Shown: piece by piece, positions 1-10,712 of the stretch
How the letters are laid out: each line of letters opens with the position of its first letter
Position numbering within the stretch: position 1 is the stretch's first letter
Assembly: GCF_021044825.1 (NCBI RefSeq)
Contig: NZ_JAJNOC010000014.1
Location: 1-41,210, forward strand
From: Massilia phyllostachyos
GTDB lineage: Bacteria > Pseudomonadota > Gammaproteobacteria > Burkholderiales > Burkholderiaceae_D
Length of the DNA stretch: 41,210 bases
Direction: 5' to 3'
Position numbers and translations under genes: made by a program
The notes under the pieces: generated by a model
Databases searched by the model: none
What the model was told of the DNA's origin: nothing
The model's input: the letters and a program-made list of their open reading frames with translations, nothing else

Positions 1-35
1 CGGGAAGTCATCTGGGAACACTCCTTCCAAGGCAT
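1..35 (-). CDS. IS481-family transposase, N-terminus only (runs off left edge)
   Basis: Read on the minus strand, an ATG at 35-33 opens MPWKECSQMTS before the window ends. MPWKE(C/V)S is the usual opening of IS481-type transposases, whose DDE protein moves the element by cut and paste. A GGAG ribosome site lies about seven bases before the ATG. Upstream of it, still on the minus strand, are two near-identical copies of a GGGACATAGGT(A/G)ACA block, as expected for the subterminal binding sites of such elements. Only about 11 residues are visible, so the call rests on this opening plus the end structure. Confidence 0.75.
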   Translation of the reverse strand, partial: MPWKECSQMTS

Positions 36-122
36 CGCACACTCCAACTGTTGGTGGTGTGCCGATCATAAGAAAAGTGTTACCTATGTCCCTGTACAAC
101 TGTCACCTATGTCCCTGTGCCA
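36..122 (-). mobile_element. Terminal region of the IS481-like element
   Basis: The 14-base block ACCTATGTCCCTGT occurs at 82-95 and again at 105-118 (23-base period), preceded by TGTT and TGTC respectively. Repeated blocks of this kind mark the transposase-proximal end of IS481-type elements. The outer boundary is inferred to lie near 122, where the sequence changes into the intergenic repeat that starts around 125. The exact terminus and any target-site duplication cannot be set without the other end. Confidence 0.5.
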
Positions 123-124
123 TA

Positions 125-214
125 CAGGAGGACCGCCCACGCGTTCAACTCCCGGTCGCGCCGATGCGACGCTCCCGTTAGTTGAACGCGTGGGCAAAGG
201 ATTGCCCACCCTAC
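125..214. repeat. Intergenic palindromic repeat, copy 1 (left arm lost)
   Basis: A perfect 16-base inverted repeat, GCCCACGCGTTCAACT (135-150) against 180-195, is followed by the outer arm GCCCACCCTAC (204-214). The same modules occur at 3331-3438 and, reduced, at 15860-15891. The matching outer left arm GTAGGGTGGGC is absent here; the IS481-like end sits in its place, suggesting the element inserted into or next to the repeat. Confidence 0.75.
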
Positions 215-317
215 GAGGGTGTGAAAAATTCGTCTGCGGCTGCGTTGCCTCTTCTCGCCGTACGAGTGTACTGTCTTCGACTCGGCGCCTTGCCGTAGCC
301 GTTTTTTCACACCCTCG
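214..317. repeat. Long inverted repeat downstream of the HD-hydrolase gene
   Basis: CGAGGGTGTGAAAAA (214-228) is the exact reverse complement of 303-317, enclosing 74 bases. The right arm lies eight bases past the stop codon of the minus-strand HD gene (325), so a transcript would fold into a long stem with an A/U-rich base, possibly acting as a terminator or a stable 3' end. No protein-coding signal is convincing here. Confidence 0.65.
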
Positions 318-324
318 ACGAACA

Positions 325-969
325 TCAAGCCGCTTGCCCCGCCACCCGCTTCAGCCGTTCGAGTTCAACCAAAAAGCGTTCCGCTGCCACGCCCGGCGCC
401 CACGGCTCCCACGGCGTGCAGCCGTAATGATCGGCCAGCGGATCGCGTTCCAGCACCTGCGCGCGAATCTTGAGCGTGCTGCGCACTTCTTCACGGGTCC
501 AGCCGGTCACGTGCACGGCTTCCGTGGCGGCGGCCAGGCGGTCGGCCTGCTTGTGCAGCCGGTGTTCCTTCTCGGTCCAGGCGGGCAGGCCGTAGCGGAT
601 GAAGATCACCTGTTCCAGGCGCCCGGTCAATGCGCGGAAACCCTCGCCCAGGAAGGGCTTGATCACGGACACCGCATCGAAGCCGAGCAGCCCTTCCTCG
701 GCGTCGTGCAGCAACTCGCGCAGCTCCTGTACCGGCGAGGGACGCGGCGACAGGGCGCGCCGCAGCAGCATCACGGCGATCGAATGCTGGGCCACCGACA
801 GGGGCAGCGGCCAGGCCGAATGGCCGCCCCAGCGGTAGGTGCGGGCCAGGCCGAGCGCGAGGTCGGCGTCGTCCCAGTCGAAAGGGGTAGGGTTGAGCAG
901 GTCCAAGCGCTTGCCGGATGGCATGCGGACCCAGGCGCGCACCTCATGGGCGCTGGGAGTGTTGTGCAT
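325..969 (-). CDS. HD-domain phosphohydrolase (YfbR-like)
   Basis: A 214-residue soluble protein with the metal-binding HD signature: AQHSIAVM supplies the first His, LLHDAEEGLLG the His-Asp pair, and a further Asp lies downstream (GFDAVSVIKP). This pattern matches HD hydrolases related to the 5'-deoxynucleotidase YfbR; the exact substrate cannot be read from sequence. The opening segment (VRAWVRMPSGKRLDLLNPTPFDWDDADLALGLARTYRWGGH) is the usual lead-in of this proteobacterial subfamily. The ATG at 969 has no strong ribosome site, so a short or leaderless 5' end is possible. It is divergent from glpD and its stop lies beside the inverted repeat at 214-317. Confidence 0.8.
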   Translation of the reverse strand: MHNTPSAHEVRAWVRMPSGKRLDLLNPTPFDWDDADLALGLARTYRWGGHSAWPLPLSVAQHSIAVMLLRRALSPRPSPVQELRELLHDAEEGLLGFDAVSVIKPFLGEGFRALTGRLEQVIFIRYGLPAWTEKEHRLHKQADRLAAATEAVHVTGWTREEVRSTLKIRAQVLERDPLADHYGCTPWEPWAPGVAAERFLVELERLKRVAGQAA

Positions 970-1106
970 GTGGCGATTTTACACACCAGCACGCGCAATC
1001 TTCGCATAATTGATGCAGGCGAAGAGGCAGGGCCGGGGCGCTCCTACACTGGATCGCTGGACCGGGCCAACCAGGGCCGGGCCGCTAAATGAAGTGGAGG
1101 CGGAAC

Positions 1107-2669
1107 ATGGCGGAACAAGGCGGCATCGATTGCGACGTGCTGGTGGTCGGCGGCGGCATCAACGGCGTGGGCATCGCGCGCGACGCGGCCGGGCGCGGGC
1201 TGCGCGTGGTCCTCTGCGAGAAGGACGACCTCGGCGCCCACACGTCCTCGGCGTCGAGCAAGCTGGTTCACGGCGGCCTGCGCTACCTCGAGCACCACGC
1301 CTTCAAGCTGGTGCGCAAGGCCCTGGCCGAGCGCGAGATCCTGCTGCGCAGCGCGCCCCACATCATGCACCCGCTGCGCTTCGTGATGCCGCACGACGTT
1401 GGCCAGCGCCCCGCCTGGCTGATCCGCGCCGGCCTGTTCCTCTACGACCGCCTGGCCCCGCGCGAATTCCTGCCGGGCTCCGAAGCGGTCGACCTCGCCG
1501 GCCACCGCGCCGGCGGCCCGCTGAAACCCGCCTTCACGCGCGGCTTCGTGTACTCGGACGGCTGGGTCGACGACGCCCGGCTGGTGGTGCTCAATGCCGT
1601 CGATGCCCGCGAGCACGGCGCCGCCGTGCATACGCACACGCGCTGCACTGGTGTCGAGCGCCATCCCGGCCACTGGCTCGTCACCCTGGAAGGCGCGGCC
1701 GGCCGGCGCCTGCTGCGCACGCGCTGCCTGGTGAACGCCGCCGGGCCCTGGGCAGGGAATGTGGCCGCGACGGCCGCCGGCGCCTCCGCCGCCAGCCTGC
1801 GACGCCTGCGCCTGGTCAAGGGCAGCCACATCGTGGTGCCGCGCCTGTTCGAGCACGAGCACGCCTACATCTTCCAGCACCCCGACGGGCGCATCGTGTT
1901 CGCCATGCCCTACGAGGGCGACTTCACCCTGATCGGCACCACCGACGTCGACTTCACCGGCGACCCGGACGGGGTCGCGATCGCCGACAGCGAAGTCTCC
2001 TACCTGTGCGCGCTCGCCAACCGCTACTTCCGGCGCCAGGTCTGGCCCTCGGACGTGGTGTGGAGCTATTCCGGCGTGCGTCCCTTGCTCGAAGACGCCG
2101 CCGGCAGCGCGGCCCAGGCCACGCGCGACTACCTGCTGGGCCGCGACAGTGACGGCGCGCCGCTGCTGTCGGTCTTCGGCGGCAAGATCACCACCTACCG
2201 CCGGCTGGCCGAGGAAGCGGTCGACTGGATCGCCGCCAGCCTCAACGCCCCGTTGCCGGCCTGGACCGCGCACGCCGTGCTGCCGGGCGGCGACCTGTTC
2301 GGCCCCGTGCCGGACAAGCGCGCCGTGCTCGAATTCGAGCGCTGGCAGGCGGACCTGCAGCGCCGCCTCGACTGGCTGCCGCCCGGCCTGGCCCGGCGCT
2401 GGAGCCGCGCCTATGGCACCCGTGTCGATGTGCTGCTGGATGGCGCGCGCGGCTTGCAGGACCTGGGGCCAGAAGTCGTGCCCGGCCTGTACGCCGCCGA
2501 GCTGCGCTACCTGCTGCGCCACGAGTGGGCAGCCACCGCCCAGGACGTGCTCTGGCGGCGCAGCAAGCTCGGCCTGCACCTGCCGCCCGGCTGCGCCGTC
2601 GCGATCGACGCCTGGATCGCTTCCGAGCGCCTGCCCGCCGCAGGCGCCGTGCTGCACGAGCCGGCCTGA
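1107..2669 (+). CDS. glpD: Aerobic glycerol-3-phosphate dehydrogenase
   Basis: A 520-residue FAD enzyme oxidising sn-glycerol 3-phosphate to dihydroxyacetone phosphate at the inner membrane, passing electrons to quinone. The N-terminus has the dinucleotide-binding motif VVGGGINGVGIARDAAGRGL, followed by the family landmarks TSSASSKLVHGGLRYLE, NAAGPWA and FGGKITTYR. The last ~130 residues form the alpha-helical GlpD C-terminal domain. Length is normal for the family. An earlier in-frame ATG exists at 1089, but the GGAGG at 1096-1100 sits six bases before 1107, so 1107 is preferred. No glpK, glpF or glpR lies nearby, so it stands alone, divergent from the HD hydrolase gene. Confidence 0.95.
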   Translation: MAEQGGIDCDVLVVGGGINGVGIARDAAGRGLRVVLCEKDDLGAHTSSASSKLVHGGLRYLEHHAFKLVRKALAEREILLRSAPHIMHPLRFVMPHDVGQRPAWLIRAGLFLYDRLAPREFLPGSEAVDLAGHRAGGPLKPAFTRGFVYSDGWVDDARLVVLNAVDAREHGAAVHTHTRCTGVERHPGHWLVTLEGAAGRRLLRTRCLVNAAGPWAGNVAATAAGASAASLRRLRLVKGSHIVVPRLFEHEHAYIFQHPDGRIVFAMPYEGDFTLIGTTDVDFTGDPDGVAIADSEVSYLCALANRYFRRQVWPSDVVWSYSGVRPLLEDAAGSAAQATRDYLLGRDSDGAPLLSVFGGKITTYRRLAEEAVDWIAASLNAPLPAWTAHAVLPGGDLFGPVPDKRAVLEFERWQADLQRRLDWLPPGLARRWSRAYGTRVDVLLDGARGLQDLGPEVVPGLYAAELRYLLRHEWAATAQDVLWRRSKLGLHLPPGCAVAIDAWIASERLPAAGAVLHEPA

Positions 2670-2734
2670 CGCGATCCTGTGCGCGGCGCGGCTATACTAC
2701 GGCGTATCGCCATGTTCACGAGCCAGGAAACCCG

Positions 2735-3334
2735 ATGCGCCTCTACACCAGCCCGCGTGCGCCCAACCCCCGGCGCGTCGCCATGTTCATCGCCGCCAAG
2801 GGCATCACCGATATCGAGACCATCGAGGTCGACCTGAACGCGGGCGCGCACCGCACGCCGGCATTCCTGGCCTTGAACCCGATGGCGCGCGTTCCCGTGC
2901 TGGTGCTCGACGACGGCCGCGCGCTGAGCGAGACGCGCGCGATCTGCACCTATCTCGAGGCCCTGTATCCGGAACCGAACCTGATGGGCGTCGACGCCAC
3001 CGAGCGCGCCTTCATCGAGATGGCGGACCGGCGCGTGGAGCTGCACCTGATGCTGGAGATCGCGCACTGCGTGCGCCATACGCATCCGGGGCTGGCGGTG
3101 CTGGAGCAGCCGCAGTTTCCGGAGTTCGGTGAAGCCCAGGGCAGGAAGATGCGCGACACGGCGCGCTGGCTGGATCGGGAGCTGGCGAAGCAGCCGTATG
3201 TGGCGGGGGAGCGCTTCACGATTGCCGATATCACGGCGTTCTGCGCGCTGGAATTCGCGCGTGGGCTCATGAAATTCAAGCCGGGGCAGGAAGGCATGCC
3301 CCACATGCAGGCGTGGCGTGACCGCATTGCGTAG
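2735..3334 (+). CDS. Glutathione S-transferase family protein
   Basis: A 199-residue cytosolic protein. The N-terminal thioredoxin-fold domain opens MRLYTSPRAPNPRRVAMFI and contains the glutathione-binding NPMARVPVLVLDDG (cis-Pro) and SETRAICTYLE segments. The helical C-terminal domain includes YVAGERFTIADITAFCALEF, the N-capping region typical of GSTs. It probably conjugates or reduces an electrophile with glutathione; the substrate is unknown. A TATACT element at 2693-2698 may be its -10 box. Its stop codon TAG (3332-3334) is contained in the first four bases of an intergenic repeat (3331-3438), so the natural C-terminus may have been altered by that repeat. Confidence 0.9.
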   Translation: MRLYTSPRAPNPRRVAMFIAAKGITDIETIEVDLNAGAHRTPAFLALNPMARVPVLVLDDGRALSETRAICTYLEALYPEPNLMGVDATERAFIEMADRRVELHLMLEIAHCVRHTHPGLAVLEQPQFPEFGEAQGRKMRDTARWLDRELAKQPYVAGERFTIADITAFCALEFARGLMKFKPGQEGMPHMQAWRDRIA

Positions 3335-3438
3335 GGTGGGCGCTCCCGCGCCCACGCGTTCAACTCCCGCTTGAATGGATGCGGCGCGCGCTGTTCATGC
3401 GCTGTTTGGACGCGTGGGCGGAGGACCGCCCACCCTAC
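3331..3438. repeat. Intergenic palindromic repeat, copy 2 (complete)
   Basis: The outer arms GTAGGGTGGGCG (3331-3342) and CGCCCACCCTAC (3427-3438) are exact inverted repeats. The inner arms CGCCCACGCGTTCAA (3349-3363) and TTGGACGCGTGGGCG (3406-3420) pair with one mismatch. The unit exactly fills the space between two convergent genes: it provides the TAG of the GST gene and ends four bases before the stop of the CheR-like gene. It may act as a bidirectional terminator or be a REP/MITE-like unit; neither is shown by sequence alone. Confidence 0.85.
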
Positions 3439-3442
3439 AACG

Positions 3443-4285
3443 TCATCGGATGCGCTTATACCAGCCGCCATCTTCAAACAGCAGCTGGTAATCCTCGACC
3501 CCCGCATCCGTCGCCGCCAGCGCGCGATCCAGCCCCAGCACCCCGAACAGCGACAGGCTGTCCCGGAACAGCCGTAGCACGCGCTGACGCAGCACGGGCC
3601 CGAAGTCGGGCAGGGCGCGGCGGCAGATGATGCCGTGGAATTCGTTGAAGGAGGCGTCCGTCACCAGGCTGTACTGGGCCCAAGTGATGCGTTCGCGCAG
3701 CCGCGGCAGCAGGCGCGCTTCGCCGTTCGCCACTTCGAAATAGTCGGCCAGCCGTCCGCTGCCGCCGCTGGCCTCGTAGTGTCCCTGCGACGCGGCCAGT
3801 TCGGCGACCGGCAGCGAGGCGGCCCGCATCTCGGCCAGCTGCTCGTCGCTGCCCACGGTCGCGAACACCTCGGTGCGGCCGTACAGCTTTTCCTCGGCCA
3901 GCAGGATCGCCAGGGTCCAGGCCTCGGCCACGCCGGCCGGTTCCGCCAGCCAGACCTTGGGTAAGGCGGTCGGACGCAGAGAGTCGCCCAGCGCCGTGCG
4001 CAGGCGGCACGTGTCCTCGGGCAGGTCGAACAGCGGCGCGGCCGGCACGCCGAGGGCGCGCACCACCCCATGCGCCACGCCGGCCTGGTGCAGCAAGCTC
4101 TCCTGCAGTCCGGTGAGCGTGGCCAGGCCGCGTTCGGCCACCTGGGCCAGCAGGCGCTCGCGCAGCCGCTCGCGCCCGTAGCCGCGGTAATCGATGCCGA
4201 AGCGCTGGTACAGCGCTTCCAGCAGCAGCTCCACTTCCAGTTCCTCGGTCGCCTGTGCGGCGGCGAACCCCGTCCACTCGGTCAT
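3443..4285 (-). CDS. CheR-like protein with degenerate methyltransferase motifs
   Basis: A 280-residue protein with the two-domain outline of chemotaxis methyltransferase CheR: a helical N-terminal domain (residues ~15-75, ELLLEALYQRFGIDYRGY) and a Rossmann-type domain (~85-280). The order of blocks follows CheR, but signature residues are lost. Motif I, normally AGCxTGEE, reads LAEPAGVAEA (113-122). The ATDI block is ATVGSD (142-147). HNLxxD survives as YSLVTD (205-210). CRNVxIYF reads CRRALPDF (221-228). S-adenosylmethionine binding is therefore doubtful. It starts 50 bases after the HAMP-array kinase stop on the same strand, so the two are probably co-transcribed and may work together. No cheB or chemoreceptor gene lies nearby. 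Confidence 0.75.
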   Translation of the reverse strand: MTEWTGFAAAQATEELEVELLLEALYQRFGIDYRGYGRERLRERLLAQVAERGLATLTGLQESLLHQAGVAHGVVRALGVPAAPLFDLPEDTCRLRTALGDSLRPTALPKVWLAEPAGVAEAWTLAILLAEEKLYGRTEVFATVGSDEQLAEMRAASLPVAELAASQGHYEASGGSGRLADYFEVANGEARLLPRLRERITWAQYSLVTDASFNEFHGIICRRALPDFGPVLRQRVLRLFRDSLSLFGVLGLDRALAATDAGVEDYQLLFEDGGWYKRIR

Positions 4286-4334
4286 GGAGTCATCCTCTGC
4301 GGACCGCGCAAGATCATCGACATCGCGGTCCCCA

Positions 4335-9236
<4,902 letters not shown>

Positions 9237-9598
9237 CGACGCGGTCCTTGTTTCGGTAAGTGGTGGAGATACGGGTAGATTAGAACGGGGGGAAGACGCG
9301 CCCGGGCGGCGAATGTGTCATCCCAAACGATGAAAAGATACTCTTGTACAAGATCTAGTCAAGATGCCCGGCCGTGGAAAAGTCTTGCAAATAGGAAAAT
9401 TACAGATGGCAATCCCGCGGAGGGTAGCGCAGGTCGGCAGGAACGAGCGCACGATTGGGGAGGTATTGTTGTAGTGTTACGACAACGCTGCCGCTCTCAC
9501 GGAAGCAATATCGTGCCGGTTGTGAATATCGGTGAGGATTCAACGGTTTGATTCATCTAGCATGGACGCCGTCCCACCGACCTTTCACCAAAACCGCC
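9237..9598. promoter_or_regulatory. Divergent intergenic region between the HAMP kinase and luxR
   Basis: A 362-base gap with no convincing gene. Its base composition is visibly less GC-rich than its neighbours. It holds a perfect 12-base palindrome TCTTGTACAAGA at 9342-9353, a plausible operator. Towards the kinase, TAATCT on the minus strand (near 9278) could be a -10 box. No convincing -35/-10 pair was found for luxR. Confidence 0.5.
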
Positions 9599-10333
9599 AT
9601 GATCGACACCGCGCTGCTGCTGGATTTGCTGGACGCTCCGAACGAGCTGACCTGGTGCGAACGCCTGTTCGGGCTGGCGCGCGACCAGGGTTTCGGCCAG
9701 GTGCTGTTCGCGCAGGTAGCGTCGCGCCATGCGCGCTTCGAGAACGCCTTCGTGCGCAGTAATTATTCGAGCGAGTGGCGCAGCCGCTACGACGCCAACG
9801 GCTTCGCCTACGTCGACCCGACGGTCGGGCACTGCCTGTCGAGCACCCTGCCGATCGTCTGGGCGCCGTCCACCTTCAGCAAGGGCGCCTCGAACGCGCT
9901 CTACGAGGAAGCCAGCGCACACGGCATCCGCAGCGGCGTGACCCTGCCGGTGCACGGGCCGCAAGGGGAGTTCGGGGTGATGAGTTTCGCCTGCGACGAG
10001 CGGCCCGGCAGCGCACTGACGCGCGCCATCGCCGAGGCATTGCCCGGCCTGTCCCTGATCCGCGACTATGCCTTCGCCTCGTCGGCGCGCTTTCGCGAGC
10101 CCAAGCCGGAGATCGAGGCGCCGCGCCTGACCCGGCGCGAGCTGGAGGTGCTGCAATGGGTCATGGCCGGCAAGTCCTCATGGGAGGTTGCCCGCATCAC
10201 CGGCTGCTCCGAGGCGACCGTCAATTTTCACCTGGCGAACGTGCGCCAGAAGTTCGGCGTCAACACCCGCCAGCAGGCGGTGGTCAAGGCCATCGCGCTG
10301 GGCCTGATCACGCCTGAAGATCACCATCGCTGA
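9599..10333 (+). CDS. LuxR-family acyl-homoserine-lactone-responsive regulator
   Basis: A 244-residue quorum-sensing transcription factor. The N-terminal autoinducer-binding domain (~15-160) keeps all six residues usually required for AHL binding, here W60, Y64, D73, P74, W88 and G113 (blocks WRSRYDANGFAYVDP, IVWAP, SGVTLP). The C-terminal LuxR helix-turn-helix (~175-240) reads LTRRELEVLQWVMAGKSSWE and ATVNFHLANVRQKFG. It is thus predicted to be a functional AHL receptor. An upstream in-frame TTG (9548) is preceded by GAGG, but the ATG at 9599 gives the usual family N-terminus. It converges on and overlaps the rsaL-like gene by 26 bases, the layout of lasR-rsaL in Pseudomonas. No luxI synthase is present in the window. 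Confidence 0.9.
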   Translation: MIDTALLLDLLDAPNELTWCERLFGLARDQGFGQVLFAQVASRHARFENAFVRSNYSSEWRSRYDANGFAYVDPTVGHCLSSTLPIVWAPSTFSKGASNALYEEASAHGIRSGVTLPVHGPQGEFGVMSFACDERPGSALTRAIAEALPGLSLIRDYAFASSARFREPKPEIEAPRLTRRELEVLQWVMAGKSSWEVARITGCSEATVNFHLANVRQKFGVNTRQQAVVKAIALGLITPEDHHR

Positions 10334-10586
10334 GACGGCCGTTGACGTAGAGGCGCAGCAGGATGGCGACCGGGGCCGGCACCGCCAGGCCGGTCTCGAA
10401 GCGGCTGCCGCTCGACTGGGTGACGCCGAAGCGGCTCCAGAACTTCTCCTGGCTCTCACGCTTGGCGATGCGCAGGCGCCGCAGTTCGTGCGGCCGGGCC
10501 TTTGGAGACAGCGCCATTCCCGCCAGCGCCGCGCCCTGGGCTTCCAGTTCCGCCGCCAGTGCCTCGCACACCATGTCGTTTGCCAT
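10308..10586 (-). CDS. rsaL: RsaL-type quorum-sensing repressor
   Basis: A 92-residue DNA-binding protein. Residues ~35-90 carry the RsaL helical signature: RESQEKFWSRFGVTQSSGSR followed by FE, P.P, and LLRLYVNGRLSDGDL. RsaL of Pseudomonas has the same RESQE.FWSRFG.(S/T)QS.GSRFE pattern and there represses the AHL synthase gene, giving signal homeostasis. The ATG at 10586 is preceded by AAAGGA about eight bases away; an upstream in-frame start at 10697 would add 37 unrelated residues and is not preferred. Its 3' end overlaps the convergent luxR gene. A lux box sits 64 bases upstream, so it is probably activated by the LuxR. Its usual target, luxI, is missing. Confidence 0.85.
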   Translation of the reverse strand: MANDMVCEALAAELEAQGAALAGMALSPKARPHELRRLRIAKRESQEKFWSRFGVTQSSGSRFETGLAVPAPVAILLRLYVNGRLSDGDLQA

Positions 10587-10622
10587 ATTCGAATCCTTTC
10601 CAGTAGGGCTATGCAGGATGCA

Positions 10623-10669
10623 AGTATTCCACTGGATGCCCGGGTCGCCACCTAGCAGGTCTGCTAGTG
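10623..10669 (-). promoter_or_regulatory. Putative lux box and promoter of the rsaL-like gene
   Basis: Exact inverted repeat CTAGCAG (10652-10658) - GT - CTGCTAG (10661-10667), giving the CT-N12-AG layout of lux/las boxes within a 20-base site at 10650-10669. On the minus strand an AATACT hexamer lies at 10628-10623. The box centre is then about 43 bases upstream of the inferred start site, the usual place (-42.5) for a LuxR-activated promoter. Confidence 0.75.
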
Positions 10670-10712
10670 TCTGCCCCGGGCGAGGACATCGACGCATGCG
10701 GTTCGCAATCGG

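Noticed and set aside
970..1106. Riboswitch or other structured leader ahead of glpD
   Set aside because: No conserved element or strong terminator/antiterminator pairing was seen in the short leader.
10308..10697. Longer 129-residue form of the RsaL-like protein
   Set aside because: The extra 37 residues span the lux box and promoter; the internal ATG at 10586 has a good ribosome site and gives the normal protein.
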